DNA from: Darksidea phi | Lineage: Eukaryota > Ascomycota > Dothideomycetes > Pleosporales > Lentitheciaceae | Direction of reading: 5' to 3' | Assembly (NCBI GenBank): GCA_030770425.1 | Contig: JASJFT010000047.1 | Span: 62,001 to 126,000 of the forward strand | DNA length: 64,000 nt | Part shown: one piece after another, positions 10,720 to 20,791 of the stretch | Layout of the letters: each line of letters starts with the position of its first letter | How positions within the stretch are numbered: position 1 is the stretch's first letter | Position numbers and translations under genes: made by a program | The notes under the pieces: model-generated | What the model was told of the DNA's origin: nothing | What the model saw: only the letters and a program-made list of their open reading frames with translations | Database searches by the model: none

Positions 10720-12079
10720 ATGGTTCGTAACACTCTTACCGCTGCCCTAGCGGCTGCCGCCTTTGCGGGCTCTGCATTTGCGCAAAAGGGCTCGAGGGAG
10801 AACAAGTGCCCCGCCGAGGCGCCTTGCGGTGGTTGTACGTATATCGCCGCCAACTACAGCACCCACGGCTAACAATGCAGTGTACAACGACTGCGGTGTC
10901 GGCGCCTTTTGTCTCGGCGGATGCGACGTCACCACGTCCCACAGTATCGATTCGTGCGTGCCCGGCCCCGTGTGCAAGTCCGGCGACTACAAGCTCTCTT
11001 CGCTCGATGACGTCCAGTCCATCGACAAGTACCTCGGCGACAACTCCAAGATCAACTGGCAGCTGCAAGGCCAGCCCATCTTCTGGGACGACAAGATGGT
11101 CCTGACCATGGCCGAGGGCACCTCGGGCACCCTGATCGCATCCACCTTCTACGTATGGTACGGCAAGATCTGCGCCAACTTGCAGACGAGTCAGGGCAAG
11201 GGCGTCGTCACCGCCTTCATCATGATGTCTGACGTCAAGGACGAGATTGATTTCGAGTTTGTGGGCGTCGACATCAACAACGCCCAGACGAACTGGTACT
11301 CGCAGGGTGTCACCGACTACACCAACGGTAAGAACCTGACTGTGGAAGGCAACACCGTCTCCAAACTACACGAATACTGCATCGACTGGACGCCCGAGGA
11401 GCTGACCTGGTCTATCGATGGCAAGGATCTGCGCTCGGTCAAGAAAGACGACACTTGGAACGGAACCGCCGGTCGCTTCGACTATCCGCAAACGCCCTCT
11501 CGCATTATGATCTCACTCTGGCCTGCCGGTCTCCCCACCAACGCGAAAGGCACTGTTGAATGGGCTGGCGGCGAAATCGACTGGAGCTCAAAGTACATGC
11601 AGAACAACATGTACGTGGCAGTCGTCTCGGACGTATCCGTCGAGTGCTACGATCCGCCTGACGGCGCAAAGAAGAGCGGCTCCAAGACTTACAAGTACAC
11701 CGACGCCAAGAACCCGACCAACAACACCATCGAGATCACCGACGACTTCACCATTCTTGGCTCGCTCGATGGCACTGGCGAGAACCCCGGCGAGCCGGAT
11801 AAGTCTTCCACTTCGACCGGTCCTAAGCCCACCAAGACTGCTGCTCAAGTTCCCGGAGGAAACCCTGGCGGTGGCCTGCGCCAAGAGACGACGGCTACCG
11901 CTGGACAAGCAACCGAAACCGGTGGTTCGGGAGGAGGATCGGGCAGTGGCAGCGGTAGCGGTCAGAACTTCGTCCAGGGCAGCAACAATGCAGGCGTATC
12001 GCTGGAACCCGGTTTGGGGAGAGTCGGCGGCTCTGCGCTTGCCATTGTTGTCGCTATCCTCGGTCTGCTCGTACTATAA
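10720..12079 (+). CDS. GPI-anchored CRH-type GH16 transglycosylase (Crh1/Utr2 family)
   Basis: Exon 1 is 10720-10834, a 46-bp intron GTACGT...TGCAG follows, and exon 2 is 10881-12079, giving 437 residues. An alanine-rich signal peptide (about 1-20) precedes a Cys-containing N-terminus (APCGGLYNDCGVGAFC). The GH16 catalytic motif DEIDFEFVG (about residue 167) carries the nucleophile and acid/base pair in the ExDxxE pattern, with Asp-Glu at the front as in CRH enzymes. The C-terminus has a Thr/Lys/Gly/Ser linker, then SGSGSGSGQ and a hydrophobic tail ALAIVVAILGLLVL typical of a GPI-attachment signal. CRH enzymes crosslink chitin to beta-1,6/1,3-glucan at the cell surface; that is family knowledge. 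The ATG follows a long CT-rich leader. Confidence 0.93.
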
Positions 12080-13350
12080 GCAAATTGTACGGTATGTCAT
12101 TCTCCAACACGGACTGGATATCTCGCCATCCGCGTCGCGGTTCGCGGGACGTTCCGCCTGGGACTACGGCTCCTAGATCCCTCCCGCTGAGCTTTATTGA
12201 CCCCTCGACCTTAGGCCCGTTTTGTCTACAATCTGCTTATGAGTATTTTTAAGCCGCCGGGAGCTTCGGCGTTCTATGTCCATGTCCCCCTTATTCCTAC
12301 GCGTATTGGTGACCAAAAGGTCGTTGTCTATATCCTCTTCTTTGTTGCGTGCATTGGGAAGCGAGCAGTGGATGTTGAGCCTATGTCGTTGCATGGCATT
12401 GCGGGCGCATTCGTCGTTGGATCTGAAGGGAGTCGATAGCGGGACGATCTTTGTCTTTCTTGGATACTGCTTTTTCACATGTATGTATTCGTTATGGAGA
12501 GGTAATTCCTAATTGGAATGTTGCGGGTATGAAAGAGGGACTCCCCTGTCGTCGGTCTTTGGATTTTCTGGCGATAAGAGGCGGGAGGAGATGGAGAGAA
12601 TGCTTGCTTTTGGGGCAGATTGGATATGGACTTGTTCATCAATATTTGTTTGTGATGGTTGCACCCTGTTTTGTGGGGTTGTGATGGTGTTTAGCACCAT
12701 TGAGGATTTGCTTGGTGGCAAGGCTTACTGCATACATATATTTTCCATGTCTTGAATTCTTTCTTCGCCGCGATGAATCACCGAGCACACAACGCCGCCA
12801 CACATTCGTATTCAGCAATCTCTTTTTAGTCCCTCTTGCGAACTTCTATTCTCGCAACACCCCATTCCAGCCAGCCCCTCCGATTTTAAATCCATTCAGC
12901 GGCACACTCCACCCTGATTCCAGGTGGCTGTTTCTTTTCCGCATCGTCCTCTCCAAGCAACAACCGCATATATAGCTCTTCTACTACTCTTCCTTCTGGT
13001 CGAGAGAGGGGATGTTGGCGCGAACATGAGCCCATATTCCGTAGCCTTTAGCAATATCAACTATATACTCTTTTCCATGTAATTGTAGAAGTACGTTTTT
13101 CTTTTCGCATCGTCGTTTCTCTCCAGGGGACCAGCATGAGATACGGACATCTTGACTTTTCTTACTTCTGCTCAAGACACAGTCCGCCTATAATTCCAAC
13201 CGTCGTTGTTTTCGCATCGGTCTTGTCCAAGCGGGAACCATGAGATACAGACATCTTGATCTTTTTTCATTCTTTCTTTCTTCTGCTCAGGCTCGAGATA
13301 GGCGGGGTTTTTACGCGCGAGAAGTCCCCTCCCCATCATGCGGAGGATAT
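12080..13350. other. intergenic, start of a repetitive gene-poor tract
   Basis: No supported gene. A short local duplication lies at about 13136-13160 and 13238-13262 (catgagatac-gacatcttga twice, 102 bp apart, each followed by cttctgctcag/a). It marks the beginning of the repetitive tract described separately. Confidence 0.45.
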
Positions 13351-15350
13351 GTGTTTTTTGTGACTGCCATTCTAATATCGTTTTCTGTTGTACGCTGAGG
13401 GGGGTTTTTTCTTTCTGGTGACGTGTGGGTGGTTGAGGGGATGTTGGGGCTGGATGTGTCCTATTGGAACAACAGGACTTCCCCGTCCCGTGGCTTTGCA
13501 CTCTACAGTCTTTGAGGGGCGGAGAGCATGAAGTGGACGCTTGCTCTATTTAGAGGAGGTAATTTGGTTTTGTATTGTACGCTGAGATTTTTTTCTGGTG
13601 AGGTGTGGGTGGTTGAGGGGATGTTGGGACTGGATGTCCTGTTGGAACAACAGGGGAACCAGTGTGCACATTGAAGAAAACCCAGTGAGCTTTGTCTCCA
13701 TGACTGACAACGCATGGAAATATTGTACGTCGGAAAGGACCGAACATGATACTCATATCCTAATGTGCAGTACGTTTAGTATCTTGTCGGAGGGAGTCCG
13801 AGGCTTCCCCATGGATTTGCGCTCGGTGGGGTTTTTTTAGGAGCGGAGAGCATAGCGCTGTATGGGGGATAATTATAGTTGAGAGGGACGACATGGTCTT
13901 TAGTCGAAAGCGGCGTGGATAGTTTTTGGGTATAGAGTTGAACTGTTGGGTTGGGTGCTTCCCCATGTTACTGTTACTGCTGTTCGTGGTGTTTTGAGGG
14001 TAGGAGAGCATGCTGTGATACGATGTTGGTTTTGAAGAGGCAACCCGGTGGCTTCCGGGCATATTGTTGAAGCCTTAGTGTGTTGCTGTGCTAGATTGAC
14101 GTATATCTATCCCTGGGCTTTTTAGAGTTTTTGAGCGGCCGGACAGTCATGAAACCGGAATTGAGTGATATTTTAGAGAGGCAAGCAGTTGCTCATAGAA
14201 CGCGGCTGTGTAGCACTTTTAGTATATTGTTGGAACGATGCGCATTGCCCAAAGCTCCACATATATTTGCGATGTGGTTTCTTTGGCTTTGGCACAGAGA
14301 ACATGTTGTCCTCGTCGGTCGTTTTTAGACACACCGCAAACAGTCCCATCGAGCAAGATTTCCCTTCTTTAGATTGGAACTCGGCAGCGCAGCACGAACA
14401 TGGATCTCAGCCTCTGTCTTTTGAGGTTTTAGTTCCCCGTTCTCTGTGTAGGAGGATCCGGATAGAGACTTTGCCATGGCACTTTTGATGGAACGTTTGG
14501 ATCGGGAAGCAGGACGGGTGGTCGCGCATACCCTCAACGTACAGACCTTTTAGAGTCGCAAGACGGAAGACTTCTTCGCCTTCTTTCGATTTCCGAATTT
14601 CAACATGGGCCGGGAAAGCAGCTGTGCGGTTGGACACTTTCCCCGGGGGTACATGATGGGTTTGCCAATGTGATTTTCCGCCCGGCGGATATTTTGCTAG
14701 CGGGAAGCGTCGCTCATGTTCTGAGAATTCAAGGGTGTTGGTAGTGTGTATCTTTTGGAGAACAAGACATGTGCTTCTCTCCATTGTGTTTTGTGGTAGT
14801 CGTTTTAAAGAAGCAAAGAAGCCGAAGCATTTGTGGATTGGGTGTATAGCTGCGGCAGATCCGCTCATGCGTAGCTCGCATTTCACTTTTCATTGCCGTA
14901 ACGTCCCTTGCGTTCATCTTTTGGACGGCGTAAAATATTCGTTGTCCAGGAGTCGCTCCATCGAGCATCAATAGAATAGTTTCTGGAGCGATCTGGAACC
15001 ACAGGTGTATGCGGCTAGGTTTTGTAAACGCCGAAGGCGCAGTCATGAACCATCACAGAAGTACGTGTTTTACTTTAATATATGGAGCACTAGCAGTCTC
15101 GTGTTCCGATAGTGGGAATGTTTCTAGAAACAAAAGACGTTCCATGTTCTTGTATCAGCCTGATTTTTTGGACAAGCTGGGACAGCATGGTTTCGGAAGT
15201 AGTGGACTTTTAGTGACGCAGCGAGTGCACTCATGAATGGCTTATACTTGAGGTTTAGAGAAATTTGGAGGTAGGGATAGAGGAAAGAGACGAGGACATC
15301 ATGGCGAACCCCCAAAATTATGGGGACCGATGTCCGGGCTTCCCCTGCGT
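13350..15350. repeat. Highly diverged tandem array, unit roughly 140-185 bp
   Basis: Clearest pair: 13376-13475 and 13559-13655 share ttgtacgctgag, tttttct-tctggtga, gtgtgggtggttgagggga and ttggaacaacagg. A second recurring string, ggcggagagcatg/gagcggagagcat/ggtaggagagcatg/ggccggacagtcatg, occurs at about 13518, 13845, 14000 and 14140, each after a T-rich 'ttttttgag' block. A third recurring string is agtacgtttagtatcttg (13769) versus agcacttttagtatattg (14212). Unit borders are fuzzy. No conserved open frame runs through the units, so this is probably non-coding. Confidence 0.55.
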
Positions 15351-16964
15351 GCTATCCATCTGGTTGCTCCGGGACTGCTTTTGATTCTCCGGTGCCTAGC
15401 GGGGGAACTTGTTGGTTGCATTCACGGCATTAGCGTACGCCGTGATTCCAATGCAGACCTCTTTCCATATGTCGGGAGATCTTTCTTCTTATCGTTCAAG
15501 GAACGAAAAAGTACGGACTGTATCCAAGCCGCTTTTCAGACCCGCGGCGGACCGAAACATTATTTTCACGACGAGTTCGTTTTGTTGAGCGAGAGGCGAT
15601 CGTGGAAGAGGTCCGGACATTGAGTAGCTTCCGGTCAACTTGCGAGGAGATACTGCTAAGTTTGAGCTGTAGGGTTGGAGCAGAAGCAATTTTATATACT
15701 GTTCTCTGAAAATTTTGCATCATTGTCTGAGTCATGCACATACAGACAAGATGCAAAAACTTTTGAGGAAGTGAAGGGCTAGGTCGACTCGGTTCGTGGG
15801 CCTTGAGCGGTGGGAATAGCACTTATGAGCGGGAAGGACGAGAGAGGTCCACCAAACGTGAGTATCTCATACTTGCTTTTCTTGTTCCGTGAATCATTTT
15901 GAGCATTGCGAGAACGATGTCTTCAAGTGCTCATGTATGCCCTCTACGGTGAGTTTTGGACTCAAGACCAGAAGATAAGGACAGAATCTTCGTATTTTGC
16001 TCGGCCTCGGTGTGTCGATGGCCTTCTCTATGAGAAGTCCCCGCTAACCTCTTGGAGGAGAAAATAATGAGCATGATCTGGAAAGTCTGGCATTTTATTC
16101 ACACGTAAATTACTCGTGGAGATCTGCGACGAATGGAAACTCTGTAGGATATCAGGAAGAGACGGCTAGTGGGGAATATTTATCATATCTTTCATCACGT
16201 GAATGTTTTGTACTCTAGAAATCTTTCAAATGGTCCGCGGAAGTTGCTTTTATTCGTAATTAGATTCGTATCGAAGATGACACATTACTCTGATGCGATG
16301 GATGATTTCTTGTGTTTGCATATCATTCAACCACTTCAAAAAAGATGGCTCCCCAGTCCAGTATGAAGTAGGAAGAGCATCTATTACAGAGGGTCGGCAT
16401 CGCCGAATAATGTTTCAGAACTTGTTCATTGCTTCCTAAACTGTGCCGTAATGCGAAGAGAGATTGCCATCATCGTGCATGAAGCATCCTGTGGCGCTAG
16501 CCTTGGATGGACGAGCGAAATTACAACGTAGGGTCAACCGAGCGACCAATCATATACGGGAAAGGCGTCATTGTGCGCAGGACTGGTCACTTCGCCCCTC
16601 CAGTTCGTTCTTGCCGCGCTGGACTGGGTGGTCTCAATCTTAACGTGGCGCTCAGGCGATGTGGCGTGTCCGTGTTATCGGTGCTGGCCTTTTGCGGCAG
16701 ACCGCCTGTTGAAGAAAGACATATTTTTGGTGGTTATGTGGTGAGTTGCAACTTGACGAATCAACGATCTAGCGGCTATAGGAAAATGGTCGAAGGCTAA
16801 GAGAGAGAGCTCATTTTGCAGATAAGTTCGCATGATAGGAGAAGCTAGAAGCGGGTCGTGTAGAAAGTTCGAAGCGAGGTGGATCGAGAGGGGGCGGACC
16901 TTGACTCAGCTACCATATGCAACTCTACGGCGCAGCAGGGGAAATTCCCGCATTAACAGTGACC
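15351..16964. other. gene-poor region, nothing identified
   Basis: I see no supported gene, RNA or clear repeat. Short frames occur on both strands and none shows domain signal. It may hold further decayed units of the preceding array. Confidence 0.4.
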
Positions 16965-17601
16965 TGTTAATGCGCAGGTCATTACGCCTAATTTAGCCGA
17001 GATTAACAAAGAAAAGCTTAGCTTCTAATACCTTTTCTTCGCATGAATAGCAGTCATGGCGTCGTCAAAGTTGCGAATGCCCCAAAAGGTGACACAAAAT
17101 GGCATTTCGTCCCGAATACCTTGAGACGCAAGAAGAAACAAAAATAATTTCGGCCCGAATACCTTAAAACTCAAGGCTGTTACAACCGAAGGGGGTTACA
17201 GCCGATGCCTGAGGCTACATTAGGTGTAACTGCGAGGGTAACGGCCCGAGCCTTATAGAGAGAGCATAGCGCATGCTACAATGTTGAGCGGTAGCGACGG
17301 TACACGGGCAGACTTGGGAGCAGGAAACGTGTCCGACTGCTTCTGCGCGTCATCGGATTTCGAGGAAAATCGTCAAGATCTTATTATTTTTGGCACGAAA
17401 GCCTTTAGACGTAACGAAATCTTCTTTATTTCTGATAAATTTCCTTAAGGTTCGATGGAGATTTGATGGACGGAGAGGGCAAGCAATAATCTTGATAGGT
17501 GATAAGAAAGCTAAAACAAACACTATTATGGATAGGGTAGTTGCTACGCCTAATTAGCTTATTAACCCGCGCGCTTTTGCTTGCAGTCCTGCGCGTTAAC
17601 A
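16965..17601. mobile_element. Candidate non-autonomous inverted-repeat element (637 bp)
   Basis: The left end TGTTAATGCGCAGGTC (16965-16980) and the right end GTCCTGCGCGTTAACA (17586-17601) are inverted copies matching at 14 of 16 positions. Just inside, tacgcctaatt occurs at 16983 and again at 17546. No transposase frame lies between. The left end is also part of a perfect 10-bp hairpin arm pair (16950-16959 with 16964-16973). I could not find a clean target-site duplication. Confidence 0.4.
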
Positions 17602-18198
17602 AGCCCCAAGAATAGAAGCTAGAGACGCTCGGGGACGTCGCCAAGGGGCGTGACTGCGGGGCATCACTAGCTCCATGTATCGCGTCGCTTCCAATTCGTC
17701 GGGGCAGAGTGCACCAACGCATGAAATAATCCAACGCTATTTTAGGTTTCCACAATCAAGGAGCTAAAACATGGTCAATACAGCCCCAATCTGACGCTAT
17801 CATGAACGACTTGGATTCTGCCATTCAGTACCAATGCGGAAAGCGTTCGGTTTCAAATGGTGAGATTCAAGTTTTATCATGTCTCCCACTCCTCCCTCGG
17901 TTCGGTCGTTCTCGCCGGGGAATACGAGAATGTCTTCCCCATACCAGGGTGATTGACTCGACATGCCTGAAGGATCGGATGCGAGTAGCCGCCCGCAAAT
18001 ACGCCCTACATTAGTGCGCCACTACGCAAACTTTCTAGTAATGTCACCACGTGTGATCGGTCCAGAGCCTGCCAGGGCATGGGTCCGGGGTCTTCCGCAT
18101 GAGACGCCACCTCAAATAAGAAGTCGTTCTTTGCCCTCCGAGCCGCAGATCACTTCAGAGATTTTCCTTTCCCCTGCAACCTTTATATTTGCACCAAT
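17602..18198. other. intergenic, 5' flank of the acyltransferase gene
   Basis: No gene seen. A TATA-like tttatatttg at 18181 sits only about 15 bp before the chosen ATG, so it is unlikely to be the core promoter for that start. Confidence 0.4.
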
Positions 18199-19572
18199 AT
18201 GCCCTATCAATCGTGGAAAGAAACCCGCCCGGGTCGCTGGGAACGCCCGCAGTCTTGCCTAGAGAAGATCAACCTTATCAACCGCAATGTTGAGAAAGCT
18301 CTCGACCGTGATAACTGGGCCAAAACTGCGGTTGCAAAGCTTGAGTTCCATCCCAAGCTTGGTGACCCAGAAACAGCATTGAAGGTCGCCTGGAAGCAAG
18401 TCCGATACAACTACCCAGAGCTCGCGGCATTCCCTCACAATGGCACCTATATGTACCGAATTGGGAACCCTGAACAAGTCGCACTATGGGTGTCTGCGAC
18501 GTTCGTGGTCGAGCATGACATGACAGTGGACCAACTGCTTGGAAATCTTCCACGGAACGAGCAGATGATGTGCTACTTCCTACCCACCACCTCAGAAGTG
18601 CTCATCCGATCGCCGCACTACCGGCTCGATGCCCGCGGAGCAATCTTTTGTTTAAATTATCTTATCGAATCCCTCGCAAATTCAGATCCCGTTCTCATCT
18701 TTGGAGGATGCGCGAAGAACCTTTCGCCCAGCATCGACGAAGCCCTCGGTATACCTACCGTATCCACAGAATACACACCCAAGATTGAACAGATGGCCGC
18801 GCAGCGTCTAGCGGCCCTCGAGCCACGCAATCCTCTCCTTGAACTTACTCCAACAGGAACGAAGCAGCCACGAGCCACAAAACGCCGCCTCATAAAGCTT
18901 TCCAAAGGAGAAACGCGAGCAATCCTGAAGGCCTGCGGATCCTCTCCAACGAACCTGACCGCAACACTGCACGCCGCTCTCATTGCTGCCGTCGCTCAAC
19001 TCGCACCACCCTCCGAAGTCAAGAGCTATATGGCTTCCTTCCACTGCGATCTGCGCTTCCTCATCCCGGACTCAAGTCACACGAAGAACGCTCCCACAAG
19101 TTGCACCAGTACTCTTACAACCGACGTAGAAGTCTCACCTACAACAGACCTTCGAAGCTACTACAAGCAACTCGCGCCCGTCTACGCCACTGGCTACATG
19201 CCCTACCTCGAATCCACAGCCTGCTATTACGAGAAACTTGCGAAGACGATGTTCGCCGGTGGTAAAGGTAGCGGAAACGCGGACGGAGACGCACAGCCTC
19301 GTTTCAGTCCTCTCGGTGACCTCGAACAGCAGCTTACGCAAGGAATCAAGGATGTCGTGAAGGTGAAAGACTTTTGGTTGGGTGCAGAGACTTTGACGAA
19401 GAGGAAGCTGGTACATACATGGATACATGAAGGCCAAATTGTGTTCAGCTGCTGCTATAATGAGAGTTTCTGGGAGGATGCGTTCGTGGAGCGGTTCTTG
19501 CAGGCTATCAAGGATAGCTTGCTGGATGATGGAGCACTTGTGGAGATGATGAAACAAGCCAGTTTGGACTAA
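18199..19572 (+). CDS. TRI3-like acyltransferase (condensation/CAT-like fold)
   Basis: The intronless frame of 457 residues starts at an ATG followed by a Trp/Arg-rich segment (WKETRPGRWERP). This opening and overall length suit fungal proteins annotated as trichothecene 15-O-acetyltransferase (TRI3)-like. The HxxxD active-site motif of the BAHD/condensation superfamily appears as SPHYRLDARG at about residues 138-147. A second family signature DFGWG is not evident; instead FSCCYNESFWED (about 418-429) lies near the C-terminus, as in TRI3 relatives. The enzyme would transfer an acyl group, probably from acyl-CoA, to a hydroxyl on a small molecule; the substrate is not predictable. No biosynthetic core gene lies next to it. 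A TRI4-like P450 sits 43 kb away, too far to claim a cluster. Confidence 0.72.
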   Translation: MPYQSWKETRPGRWERPQSCLEKINLINRNVEKALDRDNWAKTAVAKLEFHPKLGDPETALKVAWKQVRYNYPELAAFPHNGTYMYRIGNPEQVALWVSATFVVEHDMTVDQLLGNLPRNEQMMCYFLPTTSEVLIRSPHYRLDARGAIFCLNYLIESLANSDPVLIFGGCAKNLSPSIDEALGIPTVSTEYTPKIEQMAAQRLAALEPRNPLLELTPTGTKQPRATKRRLIKLSKGETRAILKACGSSPTNLTATLHAALIAAVAQLAPPSEVKSYMASFHCDLRFLIPDSSHTKNAPTSCTSTLTTDVEVSPTTDLRSYYKQLAPVYATGYMPYLESTACYYEKLAKTMFAGGKGSGNADGDAQPRFSPLGDLEQQLTQGIKDVVKVKDFWLGAETLTKRKLVHTWIHEGQIVFSCCYNESFWEDAFVERFLQAIKDSLLDDGALVEMMKQASLD

Positions 19573-20791
19573 CACTGGGTTGGGTCTCGGAGGGACCTTA
19601 ACATAACACGCAGGAGTACCACGGTCAATTCCGGAGTCAATGCATTCGTTTATTGTTCGACGCTGCCATTGCAAATGTGCTCGAATGCTTGCAGAAGGGG
19701 AGTAAGAATTCGTATCGTACACTCTCTCGCTCGTCACCTCCGTGCTGAACTACCAAAATGCACAAAGACCTGACGCCAAGAATGTGAAAGGTGCTCGTCG
19801 CACTTTGCTGGTCCTTCAGTTAGTGAATTGCGCACCTATGCGTGCTACTCTCCTGCAATCGGGAATAATGTAACTGGACCAACGAATCATGGTGCTTATG
19901 TAACAGGCAAGCTCTAGACACCTACGCCCTCGTACTAAATAAAGAGATAGTACTAACTAATAAAGATAATAAAGGACGAAATAGTCTATTTAGTAATATT
20001 AATTCTTTATATTATAATAATCTATTTATAATTATCTAGCTAGATAGCTTTAGTCTACCTATATCTCTCTAAGCTAGTAATAACTAGTTATATTAATATT
20101 TTACCTATTAGAAAGCTAGCTTCGTCGAAGTTATAGATATTTTAATTAATAATACTCTAGATAGCCTTAGAACGCGCTATTAGGTTAAACTAGATTTAAA
20201 TAATATTAAAATTCTTATAGAGAGCTTACTATTAATTATAAAATCGACTAAATTATATTTTAAGATTATTAGTTCGTTTAATAAAGTTTTATAGCTAGTC
20301 TCTACCTACCTACTTAGCGCTACGTATAGTAAGTAGTCTACGCTATATCTCGTATAGTATCTAGAGTAGGGGTAAATCCTCGCGAATCTAGGTCGAGCAT
20401 ATATCTAATAATTACCTCCTCCTCTAGCTCAGAAAGCTTCTTTAATTTGGGCTAGCAATCGCGTCGCGTAGCGATTCTAGCGCGTCGGCTGCGAAGCGTG
20501 CTTTCGGAAACGTTAAACGTTATTACAGCGAGATTAACGCTCTAGATCTAATTCTAATTAATAGCTGAGATGGCTAGGGAGATATCTGCTTCGTTACAGG
20601 GCAATCGAATAGTAGTTGGTTGAGCTATAAGAGTTGATAGGTAACGCGTCGCAAAAAAGTTGATGGGGTTCGCAGCTCGCTTAGATTCGCAGCTCACTTA
20701 GTAAACACGTTACTCGGTAGCTAGATATCTATCTTTAGAATACTTGCAATTCGGTACTTTTATAAGGGATGTCATTCGGCGTTTATCTATT
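19573..20791. other. AT-rich RIP-like island downstream of the acyltransferase
   Basis: From about 19925 to 20560 the sequence is dominated by TA-rich words (tagta, ctaatta, tattaat), with no open frame on either strand. This is the look of a repeat destroyed by RIP (C-to-T at CpA). I could not identify the original element. The flanks 19573-19920 and 20560-20791 are GC-normal and empty. Confidence 0.6.

Noticed and set aside
10281..10730. 149-codon frame upstream of the CRH gene
   Set aside because: Pro/Ser-rich translation of a CT-rich leader; it overlaps the CRH start in another frame and has no domain.
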